Counted from the stretch's first letter, positions 42,693 to 50,951 are shown. The stretch: DNA of 64,000 nt from CAZMZF01 sp964570765 (GCA_964570765.1 CAZMZF010000013.1:1-64000), one strand, 5' to 3'. A program made the numbers and translations. The notes: generated by a model not told the origin, from the sequence alone.

Positions 42693-43012
42693 CTTATAAA
42701 AATTTCGATTCTGAGGTTTTAAATTCAAAGGACATCTATTTAGTAGATTTCTGGGCAGAATGGTGCAGACCCTGTAAAAGTATTTTCTCAATTCTGGAGA
42801 AGATATCCATTGAATATAAGGGGCGATTAAAATTAGGGCAGGTAGATGTGGGCAAATATCCTGGAATCGCTACAAGATTTAATATACTGAGTATGCCTAA
42901 TCTTCTTTTTTTCAAAGGGGGAAAGGTTTTGGAACAGATAATTGGGATGGAAAACGAAAAGAACTTAATAATAAAAATTAAAAACGTCCTGAAGGAGTAT
43001 ACTGAAAATTAA
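42680..43012 (+). CDS. Thioredoxin-like protein with CRPC active site
   Basis: The 110-residue thioredoxin-fold protein has the sequence VDFWAEWCRPCKS, so its redox site is CRPC rather than the classical CGPC. The cis-Pro element MPNLLFFKGGK is intact. It starts inside the end of lpxD and is followed nine bases later by a standard thioredoxin of the same size, from which it appears to have arisen by tandem duplication. An altered dipeptide between the cysteines usually shifts redox potential or partner choice; the partner here is unknown. No signal peptide is seen, so it is cytoplasmic. Confidence 0.9.
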   Translation: MLELTYKNFDSEVLNSKDIYLVDFWAEWCRPCKSIFSILEKISIEYKGRLKLGQVDVGKYPGIATRFNILSMPNLLFFKGGKVLEQIIGMENEKNLIIKIKNVLKEYTEN

Positions 43013-43021
43013 GGAGAAAAG

Positions 43022-43351
43022 ATGAGCGAGCCAATTGAACTGACAGATGATAATTTTGAGCAGGAAGTTTTAAACTCGGATTTGCCGGTTTTAGTGGATT
43101 TCTGGGCTACCTGGTGTGGTCCCTGCAGAATGGTTGGTCCTATAGTAGACGAGCTGGCAAAGGAATATGTGGGTAAACTTAAAGTGGGGAAGTTGAATGT
43201 GGATAGCAATGGAAAGACACCTATAAAATACGGGATAATGAGTATCCCCAGCCTCCTTTTCTTCAAAAAAGGACTGGTCATGGAACAGATAATTGGAGCA
43301 GTGCCCAAGAAAAACTTCGTGGAGAAGTTAGAGAAGATTCTACAAAGCTAA
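43022..43351 (+). CDS. trxA: Thioredoxin
   Basis: The 109-residue cytoplasmic protein carries VDFWATWCGPCRM with the classical CGPC site and the cis-Pro loop SIPSLLFFKKG. Length is exactly that of thioredoxin 1. An AAGGAG site precedes the ATG. It forms a tandem pair with the CRPC protein upstream and is followed by an OsmC-family gene, making a small thiol-redox group at the end of the envelope operon. Confidence 0.95.
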   Translation: MSEPIELTDDNFEQEVLNSDLPVLVDFWATWCGPCRMVGPIVDELAKEYVGKLKVGKLNVDSNGKTPIKYGIMSIPSLLFFKKGLVMEQIIGAVPKKNFVEKLEKILQS

Positions 43352-43364
43352 ATCGAGAGATTGT

Positions 43365-43775
43365 ATGGAGGCAAAGATCAATTGGATTGGAAAACGAGGA
43401 TTTATCGGAGAAACTGAATCCGGTAATAAAATAAGAATGGATATCGCTATGGAAAAAGGAGGAGGAAACACCGGACCAACTCCGATGGAGCTTGTCCTTT
43501 TAGCATTAGGTGGCTGTACCGGGTTAGATGTGGTCTCGATTTTAGAAAAGAAAAGGGCAAAATTAGAAGGAATGGAGATTAAAATCGAAGCTGAAAAAAC
43601 TGAAAATCATCCCAAAGTCTTCAAAAATATAAAAATTGAATATCTCTTTAAGGGAAAAGATTTAAAAGAATCCGACCTGAAAACCGCCATAGAGCTTTCT
43701 CAGGAGAAATACTGTTCAGTCAGCGCGATTCTAAAGAAAACTGCTGAACTGAGCTATTCCTGGACTATTTTGTAG
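43365..43775 (+). CDS. OsmC/Ohr-family protein
   Basis: The 136-residue protein has the OsmC fold with two conserved cysteines, one in LGGCTGLDVVSIL and the other in EKYCSVSAIL, the peroxidatic pair of thiol-dependent (hydro)peroxidases. The GPTPMELVLLALGGC segment is typical of the YhfA-like subgroup. It starts 13 bases after trxA, so reduction by a thioredoxin system is plausible by context. The stop codon is the TAG within the palindrome that begins at 43776. Exact substrate is unknown. Confidence 0.87.
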   Translation: MEAKINWIGKRGFIGETESGNKIRMDIAMEKGGGNTGPTPMELVLLALGGCTGLDVVSILEKKRAKLEGMEIKIEAEKTENHPKVFKNIKIEYLFKGKDLKESDLKTAIELSQEKYCSVSAILKKTAELSYSWTIL

Positions 43776-43803
43776 GTCAAGCATGTCCATAGGACTGCTT
43801 GAC
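43776..43803. repeat. Long hairpin directly after the OsmC gene
   Basis: GTCAAGCA and TGCTTGAC enclose an inner GTCC-ATA-GGAC stem. It is followed by A rather than T on the coding strand, so it is a poor intrinsic terminator and fits better as a dispersed palindrome with a GTAG-type left flank. Confidence 0.65.
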
Positions 43804-43810
43804 AAAAAAT

Positions 43811-43892
43811 GTCTTCTGTAATTGAAGACTTTAGCCTTCCACCTCCCCCCCTGGAAACCTGTCCGTGAAATGGATCCGTAGGAAAGGTTTCC
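43811..43892. repeat. Hairpin and GGAAACC...GGTTTCC repeat
   Basis: GTCTTC-TGTAATT-GAAGAC (43811-43829) precedes a GGAAACCTGTC...GGATCCGTAGGAAAGGTTTCC element (43853-43892). The latter recurs in degenerate form at 44821-44860. No gene lies in 43776-44280. Confidence 0.6.
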
Positions 43893-44039
43893 CCTACATT
43901 TTTTGGTGGGTCAGACGTTCCGGAATTGTTGCTTAACTCTTAGTAATGGCATATTGAGTTGAGAGTCGTAAATTAAGGGACAGCCCTGGTTGAGCTTTGC
44001 GAAATCCAGTTTTATGGGTGGCTGTCCTCATTGGGGTTA

Positions 44040-44095
44040 GGACAGGGACCCCGCAGAAGCGGGATTTCGCTTCGCTCAACAAGCCCTGTCCCTAC
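44040..44095. repeat. GGACAGGG...CCCTGTCC dispersed repeat, copy 2
   Basis: Starts GGACAGGGACCCCGCAG and ends GCTCAACAAGCCCTGTCCCTAC. It matches copy 1 at 26043-26104 at both ends, while the centre carries a GCGGGAT-type segment instead. Confidence 0.75.
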
Positions 44096-44145
44096 ATAAG
44101 ATTTCACCAAAAATAGACTTCGGTAACAGCCTCTTCCTGTCTGAC

Positions 44146-44168
44146 AGAACAGACAAGATGTCTGTTCT
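44146..44168. repeat. ACAGACA/TGTCTGT palindrome
   Basis: AGAACAGACA-AGA-TGTCTGTTCT, perfect, followed by ACC; a one-step variant of the ACAGGCA family near the RAYT. Confidence 0.75.
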
Positions 44169-44229
44169 ACCATCTTTTCTTTTCTTCCTGCGGCGAATGG
44201 CTTTTATCCTCTATTTTTTTTCATTTATC

Positions 44230-44258
44230 TTGACAAAATAAAGTCTTCAGTTTAAATA
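44230..44258 (+). promoter_or_regulatory. Promoter of the PPOX-fold gene
   Basis: TTGACA (44230-44235) and TAAATA (44253-44258) are 17 bp apart, only 22 bp before the start codon, with AAAAGGAG in between. Confidence 0.55.
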
Positions 44259-44280
44259 TGAAAAAGTAAAAGGAGAAAAG

Positions 44281-44763
44281 ATGCTTAAATATCATATGAA
44301 CAGGAAAGAAAAAGAGATGATTGACCAGGGAGTATTAAACGAAATATTGAAACAGGGAAAGTATGTTATGATAGCGATGTGTCGGGAGAACGAGTCTTAT
44401 ATAGTTACTCTTAACTATGGATATGATGATATCAAAAATGCACTATATTTTCATTGTTCCCTTAAAGGTTTGAAACTCGATTTTATCAATCGTAATCCTG
44501 CAGTCTGTGCGACGGTAATAGAGGACAGAGGATATAAAATCGGAGACTGCTCGCAGGCTTATCGCTCAGTGGTCTTCTGGGGGAAAATGCATATCATAGA
44601 TGATTTAGATGAGAAAAAACATGGAATAAACATCCTTTTGAATCACTTAGAAGATAATCCAGATGAAGTTAAAAGCAGAAGTTTAAAATCAGATGATGTG
44701 TATAAAGATGTAGGAATACTGAAACTAGATATAACTGAAATAACCGGAAAACAGGAGAATTAA
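44281..44763 (+). CDS. Pyridoxamine 5'-phosphate oxidase-fold (NimA-like) flavoprotein
   Basis: The 160-residue protein has the split-barrel flavin-binding pattern of the NimA/PPOX-like group: an N-terminal KEMIDQGVLNEILKQGKYVM region, then VTLNYGYDDIKNALYFHCS and a KLDFINRNPAVCATVIED segment, with YRSVVFWGKMHII near the middle. Members bind FMN or heme and reduce small compounds; the substrate cannot be read. It is monocistronic with a close promoter. Two in-frame starts exist; the first has the AGGAG site. Confidence 0.8.
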   Translation: MLKYHMNRKEKEMIDQGVLNEILKQGKYVMIAMCRENESYIVTLNYGYDDIKNALYFHCSLKGLKLDFINRNPAVCATVIEDRGYKIGDCSQAYRSVVFWGKMHIIDDLDEKKHGINILLNHLEDNPDEVKSRSLKSDDVYKDVGILKLDITEITGKQEN

Positions 44764-44924
44764 ACTTGTATGACGTTAAATTGAATGTCCTCACATTCTT
44801 TAATCTTCCAACTCCTCACTGGAAACCTGTCAGAGAAACGGATAGTTAGGAAAGGTTCCCACTTCATAACAATCTACCCAGAATTCTGGTAGGTCAAATC
44901 CTTCTTGTCTGACTGAAAAAATAC

Positions 44925-44952
44925 TTGACTTCTGAAAGGGAATTGATAGAAT
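44925..44952 (+). promoter_or_regulatory. Promoter of the lipoprotein gene
   Basis: TTGACT (44925-44930) and TAGAAT (44947-44952) are 16 bp apart, with a TG one base before the -10 box (extended -10 type). Confidence 0.55.
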
Positions 44953-44989
44953 CAAGGATGACAAATTAACTAAATGGAAGGAGGTTGAG

Positions 44990-45544
44990 ATGCGCGCTGC
45001 AAAAATCCTGGTTGCATTTGGAATTGCTCTGTTTATGGCGAGCTGTGTGATGTCCTTGCATCCATTATTTACCAACAAGGATCTGGTTTTCGAGTCAGCA
45101 CTTGTAGGCACCTGGGTAGATGAAGACGGAAAAAACACCTGGGCATTTCAAAAATCAGGAGACAATGCTTACGAGTTGGTCTATACTGAAAACGAGACAC
45201 CTGCTAAATTCAAAGCATATTTAGTTCGCCTGGAGAATTTCCTGTTCCTGGATATTGTTCCAGAAGAACCTGATACCAAGAACGATTTCTACAAAGGTCA
45301 TCTCATTCCAGCCCACAGTTTTGGCAGGATTTCGATAGAAGGGGATCTTCTGCGCCTTGCCACACTGGATGGTGATTGGTTAAAGGATATGATTAATAAG
45401 AAAAAAATCAAAATCGGTCATGAATGGTTAGATGAAAACATTATCTTAACAGCGTCAACCAAAGACCTTCAGAAGTTTGCTCTGAAATATGCCAAGGATT
45501 CAAGGGCTTTTTCTAATAAGAGCGAATTGCATCGTCAAAAATGA
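44990..45544 (+). CDS. Lipoprotein of unknown function
   Basis: The 184-residue protein has a lipoprotein signal with lipobox FMASC (Cys about 19), after AAGGAGGTTGAG and ATG. The mature part begins with SLHPLFTNKDLVFESALVGTW and has a lipocalin-like or calycin-like phrasing (GTWVDEDGKNTWAFQKSGD...) seen in many uncharacterised bacterial lipoproteins. The protein is probably anchored in the inner or outer membrane facing the periplasm. I do not recognise a specific function. It has its own promoter; the next gene is about 85 bp downstream. Confidence 0.72.
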   Translation: MRAAKILVAFGIALFMASCVMSLHPLFTNKDLVFESALVGTWVDEDGKNTWAFQKSGDNAYELVYTENETPAKFKAYLVRLENFLFLDIVPEEPDTKNDFYKGHLIPAHSFGRISIEGDLLRLATLDGDWLKDMINKKKIKIGHEWLDENIILTASTKDLQKFALKYAKDSRAFSNKSELHRQK

Positions 45545-45628
45545 TAACCGATACCAGTACATTCGTGTTAGCTTCTATCACCTAAGATCAATCTGAGTAG
45601 ACTTTTAAATAGAAGAAGGAGTATTGAT

Positions 45629-46981
45629 TTGAAATTAGAATTACATCCAGATGCAGTAACGGACTTTAATAGAAAGGCAGATAAACTACTATTAGAACTT
45701 GAGCCAATCCCTCAAAAATCATCTCCTATACATAAGAACTCATTCCACCCGGACACTTTTATTTCAGCCCTTATCACAGAAAAAGATATTATAGATGAAA
45801 TACGCATAAGCAGTGTTGACCAAACTGGAACCGAAGTTGCGAAGTATTTTAGCCACAGTGATACAACTATTGGTCTTCAAGGCGAAAGCTATAAAAAGTT
45901 AGCATACATTTCCCAGGAAATGCAAAGAACAAAAGAACTTTATAGAAAAGTAAGTGTTACTCTACTGACCAACCTGATTTTCGACTGGCTGAAAGATAAG
46001 TACAAAAATACAACCGATTTGTCCATGGTTGAATATGTGCTTAATAAATGTGAAGGAAAAATACAGGAATTGGAAATATGGATACCAATAGCCATGCTGC
46101 ATATACAGTCAGAAATAAAAATTGGTCAAATCACACTGAAAACGATAACGAGAGAGATGTTTGATCATTGGCGTACAGAAGCAAAAAGGAAAAACCTCGC
46201 AGAGACTGACAAACTTAAGGAATGGTTCGATGAGGAACAAAAAGTGCTCCAGGGACTTGCAGCATCTACTATTAAGTTGTGCGCAGAACCTGAGAGGGGA
46301 TTTGAAATCGCCCTTGAAGAAACTGAAAAATCACTTAGTCTCTTAAGATTCTTTTCCCCATCTAACTTGCACCCGGAAATACCTTCATACTGCACTGTAC
46401 TTGGTAAAGAGAATATAGAACTTGTAAAACATTTAATCATACGAGATGGCGAGTTAATTATGATTACCTCATCCACTGTGGATAAAGCCATTCAAGATTG
46501 GGTTATTGATGATCTACTACTTTCAAAACTTAAAAGTCCAGGACTTGAAATACTAAGTAATCTATTAGTCCAGGATTGTAAAACGGAATTCCAAGATAAA
46601 GTTCTTGATTCTCTACTGTTATATTCAAGAAGTAGTTTGGCGAAAAACCTTGCTGACAAATTAGTTTATATCCTTGTTGCATTAGAATCTATTCTTCTAA
46701 AAAATGAGAATGAACCCATTCAACAGAATATTGGAGAAAGGATGGCTTTTTTTATTGGTACAAACTTAAGTGAACGTAAATCTATAATTAAGAACCTCAA
46801 AAAAGCATATACTCTTCGTTCATCTTTTATTCATCATGGACGCACTGTTGAAGATCTGGAAACTCTAAAAGAATTCATGCTAAATGCTTGGATGTTTTTT
46901 AGTCAACTTATACAGAATGTTAATCATTTTAATACCAGAGGACAATTCATCGATGCAATTGAAGACAGAAAACTGAGATAA
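45629..46981 (+). CDS. Apea-like HEPN-domain protein
   Basis: The 450-residue protein starts at TTG with GAAGGAG eight bases upstream. The N-terminal 300 residues are not recognised. The C-terminal part (about 325-440) is a helical HEPN-type domain: ALESILLKNENEPIQQNIGE, then RSSFIHHG with the R-x4-H motif typical of HEPN ribonucleases and the Apea-like group, then a final helix. HEPN proteins of this type occur in defence and toxin loci, but no antitoxin, nuclease partner or mobile gene sits beside it. The gene is visibly more AT-rich than its neighbours, which fits acquisition by transfer. The function is unknown; RNase activity is only a possibility. Confidence 0.65.
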   Translation: MKLELHPDAVTDFNRKADKLLLELEPIPQKSSPIHKNSFHPDTFISALITEKDIIDEIRISSVDQTGTEVAKYFSHSDTTIGLQGESYKKLAYISQEMQRTKELYRKVSVTLLTNLIFDWLKDKYKNTTDLSMVEYVLNKCEGKIQELEIWIPIAMLHIQSEIKIGQITLKTITREMFDHWRTEAKRKNLAETDKLKEWFDEEQKVLQGLAASTIKLCAEPERGFEIALEETEKSLSLLRFFSPSNLHPEIPSYCTVLGKENIELVKHLIIRDGELIMITSSTVDKAIQDWVIDDLLLSKLKSPGLEILSNLLVQDCKTEFQDKVLDSLLLYSRSSLAKNLADKLVYILVALESILLKNENEPIQQNIGERMAFFIGTNLSERKSIIKNLKKAYTLRSSFIHHGRTVEDLETLKEFMLNAWMFFSQLIQNVNHFNTRGQFIDAIEDRKLR

Positions 46982-47100
46982 GGTAGAATTAGTTACTTAA
47001 AATATCTAACAATTAATATTCGTTACTAAAACGACAGATTTTGCACAAGCGGTAACCCAACATAATCAACAAATAAGTCATTTAGAAAGGAGGTAAGAAG

Positions 47101-47544
47101 ATGTTAAAAGAATTCAAAGAATTTGCCATGAAAGGAAATGTGTTGGATATGGCAATCGGGATCATCATTGGTGCGGCGTTTGGGAAAATCATTTCCTCGC
47201 TGGTAGGTGATGTCATAATGCCCCCTATCGGCTTACTTTTGGGTAAGATCGATTTTTCTACCCTGTTCATCAATCTGTCCGGTCAGCCCTATGCCTCTCT
47301 GGCACAGGCAAAAGCCGCAAGTGCCGCCACCATCAACTATGGAGCGTTCATTAATACGGTGATCGATTTCATCATTGTGGCTTTTGTGATCTTCTTGTTG
47401 ATCCGGCAGGTCAACAAATTGAAACGCCAGCCAGAATCAGTTCCGGCTGTTCCCATGACCAAAGAGTGCCCCTATTGTTTATCCGCTGTCCCGATCAAAG
47501 CCATACGTTGCCAATATTGTACCTCAGAACTCAAGATTGCATGA
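47101..47544 (+). CDS. mscL: Large-conductance mechanosensitive channel with zinc-ribbon tail
   Basis: MscL releases solutes on hypo-osmotic shock. The N-terminus KEFKEFAMKGNVLDMAIGII and the first helix with GAAFGKIISSLVGDVIMPPIG are highly conserved; the second helix spans about 82-103. After it, instead of the usual short cytoplasmic helix, residues 123-140 form a CPYC...CQYC zinc-ribbon-like module. GGAGGTAAGAAG precedes the ATG. The gene is monocistronic. Confidence 0.95.
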   Translation: MLKEFKEFAMKGNVLDMAIGIIIGAAFGKIISSLVGDVIMPPIGLLLGKIDFSTLFINLSGQPYASLAQAKAASAATINYGAFINTVIDFIIVAFVIFLLIRQVNKLKRQPESVPAVPMTKECPYCLSAVPIKAIRCQYCTSELKIA

Positions 47545-47549
47545 AATTA

Positions 47550-47575
47550 TAGGGGCACGGCGCCGCCGTACCCCT
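47550..47575. repeat. GTAGGGGC-family palindrome after mscL
   Basis: TAGGGGCACGGCG with CGCCGTACCCCTA is slightly imperfect. It is the sixth clear copy with the TAGGGGC outer arm. Confidence 0.75.
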
Positions 47576-47768
47576 ACCGAATTATTTTAACCTACCATTT
47601 TTTAATGGAAACCTAAAGGTTTCTGTTACAACTTTTACTTCTCCTTCTTAATGAAAGGGATAGGGAAAGGTTACACCCTCCTCTCATAGGAGAGAGCAAG
47701 GGTGAGGTTATTTATCCTGGTGAGTCTAACCATTCCTGTACTGTGGATCCGTAGGGCTTGACCAATGG

Positions 47769-47790
47769 GAACAGGCAAGGATGCCTGTTC
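47769..47790. repeat. ACAGGCA-family palindrome
   Basis: GAACAGGCA-AGGA-TGCCTGTTC, perfect, followed by TAC. It is almost the same as the unit beside the RAYT at 29765, about 18 kb away. Confidence 0.85.
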
Positions 47791-47802
47791 TACAAAACAA
47801 TA

Positions 47803-48177
47803 CTACTCCACAATCAGCTTCCCCCTCATCATCCCCATCCCGCAGGTGAAGGTGTATTCGCCTGATTTTTCGGGAGTGAACTCAATGGAGGTGGTCTTAT
47901 AGGCAGGCAAACTTTTTCTTATATTAAAATCCCCGAAAACAATCTCCTCTGAGCAGTCCGCAGTTTCATCCCGGTAAAAATCTATTTTAACCGGCATCCC
48001 CTTTTTCACTACAATGACATCCGGGTCATAACCACCTTTAACTGTAACTTTTATCTCCTGAACACTACCCTCTTTTATAGAAGCTCTTACCTTCTCCCTT
48101 CTGGAAAAGAAGAAATACCAGTTCACAAAAACAATCAAAAGAATCCCTATAATTGCGACAACAATTTTTGTTTCCAT
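47803..48177 (-). CDS. Membrane-anchored cupredoxin-like protein
   Basis: The 124-residue protein has one N-terminal helix (about 4-24) and a cupredoxin_1-type domain. Candidate copper ligands are the Cys in ETADCSEEI and the Cys and Met residues in YTFTCGMGMMRG. The start is set at the ATG at 48177 because the longer frame to 48198 lies in a MITE-like repeat. It faces the periplasm or outer surface. It precedes nothing on its strand but follows copA by about 120 bp, supporting a role in copper binding or delivery to the ATPase. Confidence 0.8.
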   Translation of the reverse strand: METKIVVAIIGILLIVFVNWYFFFSRREKVRASIKEGSVQEIKVTVKGGYDPDVIVVKKGMPVKIDFYRDETADCSEEIVFGDFNIRKSLPAYKTTSIEFTPEKSGEYTFTCGMGMMRGKLIVE

Positions 48178-48193
48178 ATTTTCAGCCCATTCA

Positions 48194-48286
48194 GTCATTG
48201 CGAGGAGTCCCGCAGTATGCGGGACGACGAAGCAATCCCCTCAAAATAAGCAGATTGCTTCGCTCCTTCCAGTCGCTCGCAATGAC
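48194..48286. repeat. MITE-like element with 11-bp terminal inverted repeats
   Basis: GTCATTGCGAG (48194-48204) and CTCGCAATGAC (48276-48286) bound a 93-bp unit that contains GACGAAGCAATC and GATTGCTTCG inner arms. A one-sided copy is at 52504-52540 and a degenerate one at about 11985-12085. This type of CATTGCGAGGAG...CGCAATGAC element is widespread in unrelated bacteria. Confidence 0.85.
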
Positions 48287-48299
48287 AATCCAGGAGAAT

Positions 48300-50951
48300 T
48301 TAAAATCTCCTCAACCTCAAAGAATTCGAAACTACTGAAACTGAGCTGAACGCCATGGCTGCAGAAGCAATCATTGGGCTAAGCAGGATTCCAAAGAATG
48401 GATAAAGCAGACCTGCAGCAATTGGAATCCCTAAAACGTTATAGATAAAAGCCCAGAAAAGGTTCTGCTTGATTATCTTTATGGTTCTTTTACTCAGCCG
48501 TATCGCAGTAACCACTCCGGCAAGGTCTCCTTTTATCAGGGTAATATCAGATGCCTCTATTGCCACGTCTGTTCCTGTGCCTATTGCTATTCCAATATCT
48601 GCCTGAGCTAAAGCCGGGGCATCATTTATCCCGTCACCGACCATTGCCACAATCTTCCCTTCCTCCTGCAATTTCTTAATCTCACTCACCTTATCCTCAG
48701 GTAGAACCTCAGAAATCACTCTTTCGATTCCGGCTATTCTGGCAATTGCCTCAGCCGTCTTTTTATTATCCCCGGTCAGCATAACTATTTCCAGACCTAA
48801 CTTATGAAGCTCTTCCACTGCCTTCTTTGAATTTTCTTTTAAAGTATCTGCAACTGCTATGATTGCTGATATTTTTCCATCTATAGTAAGAAAGATCGGA
48901 GTTTTCCCATCCCGGGCTAATTCTTCACCTTTTGGAATTAAATTTTTTATCTCGATCTTCTTATCTTCTAATAGTCTTTGATTACCCAGAATGATATTTT
49001 TACCATCTATCTTAACCTCTACACCAAAACCTGCAATGGAATTGAACTCCTCAGGCTCTTTAAGCTCGATATTCTCCTGAATAGCTTTCTTCACTATTGC
49101 CTCGCCTAAGGGGTGCTCTGAATTTTTCTCTGCGCTTCCAGCATAGAATAAAATATCTTTTGAGGTTGACTTATTGAAAAGAATTATATCCGTTACCTCC
49201 GGCTCACCTTTGGTCAAAGTCCCGGTCTTGTCGAAGACGATAGAGTTAATCTTATGAGCAGTTTCGAGAGTCTCTCCTCCTTTTATCAAAATCCCCTTCT
49301 CCGCTCCTTTACCTGTGCCTACCATAATCGCAGTGGGTGTAGCAAGCCCAAGCGCACAGGGACAAGCGATGATCATCACTGCCACAAAATTTAACAAGGC
49401 ATAGGTCAGAGCCGGGCTGGGACCAAAAATAAACCATACGATAAAAGTTAAAATGGCAATAGATATCACTACTGGCACAAAATACCCGGCAATTATGTCG
49501 GCTAACCTTTGAATGGGTGCTTTGCTCCCTTGAGCCTCCTGCACCAATCTGATGATCTGGGCTAAAGCGGTATCCTTTCCCACTTTTGTGGTTTCGAATT
49601 TGAAACTCCCGCTCTTGTTAATCGTAGCACCGATAACCTCATCCCCGGCTTTCTTCTCCAATGGAATACTCTCCCCGGTTATCATCGATTCATCCACATA
49701 AGATTTACCTTCTTTGACTATGCCATCCACCGGAATCTTCTCACCCGGGCGGACAATAATTACATCTCCGACTAATACCTCCTCCACCGGAATATCAAGT
49801 TCTTTTCCATTTCGAATCACCCTGGCAGTTTTTGGTCGTAAGCCGATCAGCTTTTTTATAGCTTCAGAGGTTTGCCCTTTAGCTCTGGCTTCAAGCAATC
49901 TGCCTAAGAGTATAAGAGTTATTATCACGGCTGAAGTATCGAAATAGACCTCTGGTTCAATTCCTCCAGATTTGAAGAAAGATGGGAAAATGGTTGCTGT
50001 TAAACTGTATAAATAGGCAGCTGAAGTTCCCACTGCAATCAGGGTATTCATATCTGCACTTTTGTGTCTGAATGCACCCCAGGCGCCCCGATAGAACTGC
50101 CATCCAGCCCAGAACTGAATTGGAGTGGCTACAAACCAGAGAAGATAATAATTAGTCAAGATTCTGGGAATTCCAGGGATCCACTCTAAGCTGCCAATTA
50201 AAATTATTATGCTTAGTATTAAGCTGAAGAAAAATTTATTTTTTAGTTTTTTGTATTCCTTTTCACGGATTATCCTTTCTACATCCCCAACATCACCTTC
50301 AGCCATTTCCAGGACCTTATACCCGGTTGATTCAATCGTTTTTTTAATTTCAGACAGATTAATCTCTGAGGGAATATATTCAACCCTAACTTTCTCCGTA
50401 GCTAAATTTGCCACAGCCCTGGTTACGCCTTTGGTGGAAAGCAGCGCATCTTCGATTTTCTTAACGCAGGAGGCACATTCCATCCCCTGAATGGGAATTT
50501 CAACTGAGACTGTGCCAACATCATATCCGCTTTTTCGGATGGAATGAATAAAACCATCCAACCCGATTTTTTGCGGGTCATAGAAAATGGTTGCCTTTGA
50601 AGTAGCTAAATTGACTGAGGCTTTATCTACTCCCTGAAGTTTTAATAACCCCTTTTGAATAGTCTGGGCACAGGAAGCACAGGTCATACCTGAGATGGGA
50701 AGGTCGATCCTTTCTTTTTTTCCTGATTTTGGTGAATATTTAATTTCAGGAGTTTCCTCTGCTCGGACAGGAGTTGTACTCCTGTCCGTTATAGTTTTCT
50801 TAGGTTTTTCCTTAAGATATTTCTCCGGGTCTTTATCAAATTCCTCTTTACAGCGCTGGGAACAGAAACAATAGACTTCACCCTTATAGGTAGAGCTTCC
50901 AGCGGCTTCCTTTTCTTCAACTTCCATACCGCACACTGGATCTATGGGCAT
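48300..50951 (-). CDS. copA: Copper-exporting P1B-type ATPase
   Basis: The 883-residue pump moves Cu(I) across the inner membrane. In order: a YHS/TRASH-like metal-binding domain (1-46, DPVCGME and FCSQRC), a linker, two HMA domains with CASC sites (91-94 and 159-162), membrane helices, actuator TGES, CPC in helix 6 (530-532), DKTGT with the phosphorylated Asp574, and GDGINDAPAL. The linker around residues 55-66 is encoded by a perfect palindrome (50764-50788). It lies between the SHOCT gene and the cupredoxin gene on the minus strand. The ribosome binding site is weak. Confidence 0.96.
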   Translation of the reverse strand: MPIDPVCGMEVEEKEAAGSSTYKGEVYCFCSQRCKEEFDKDPEKYLKEKPKKTITDRSTTPVRAEETPEIKYSPKSGKKERIDLPISGMTCASCAQTIQKGLLKLQGVDKASVNLATSKATIFYDPQKIGLDGFIHSIRKSGYDVGTVSVEIPIQGMECASCVKKIEDALLSTKGVTRAVANLATEKVRVEYIPSEINLSEIKKTIESTGYKVLEMAEGDVGDVERIIREKEYKKLKNKFFFSLILSIIILIGSLEWIPGIPRILTNYYLLWFVATPIQFWAGWQFYRGAWGAFRHKSADMNTLIAVGTSAAYLYSLTATIFPSFFKSGGIEPEVYFDTSAVIITLILLGRLLEARAKGQTSEAIKKLIGLRPKTARVIRNGKELDIPVEEVLVGDVIIVRPGEKIPVDGIVKEGKSYVDESMITGESIPLEKKAGDEVIGATINKSGSFKFETTKVGKDTALAQIIRLVQEAQGSKAPIQRLADIIAGYFVPVVISIAILTFIVWFIFGPSPALTYALLNFVAVMIIACPCALGLATPTAIMVGTGKGAEKGILIKGGETLETAHKINSIVFDKTGTLTKGEPEVTDIILFNKSTSKDILFYAGSAEKNSEHPLGEAIVKKAIQENIELKEPEEFNSIAGFGVEVKIDGKNIILGNQRLLEDKKIEIKNLIPKGEELARDGKTPIFLTIDGKISAIIAVADTLKENSKKAVEELHKLGLEIVMLTGDNKKTAEAIARIAGIERVISEVLPEDKVSEIKKLQEEGKIVAMVGDGINDAPALAQADIGIAIGTGTDVAIEASDITLIKGDLAGVVTAIRLSKRTIKIIKQNLFWAFIYNVLGIPIAAGLLYPFFGILLSPMIASAAMAFSSVSVVSNSLRLRRF
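50764..50788. repeat. In-frame palindrome in the CopA linker
   Basis: CGGACAGGAGT-TGT-ACTCCTGTCCG, perfect 11-bp arms, inside the reading frame between the YHS and first HMA domain. Confidence 0.85.

Noticed and set aside
43776..43803. Rho-independent terminator after the OsmC gene
   Set aside because: The hairpin is strong but followed by A and not T on the coding strand; it begins at the stop codon with the same GTAG flank as other dispersed palindromes.
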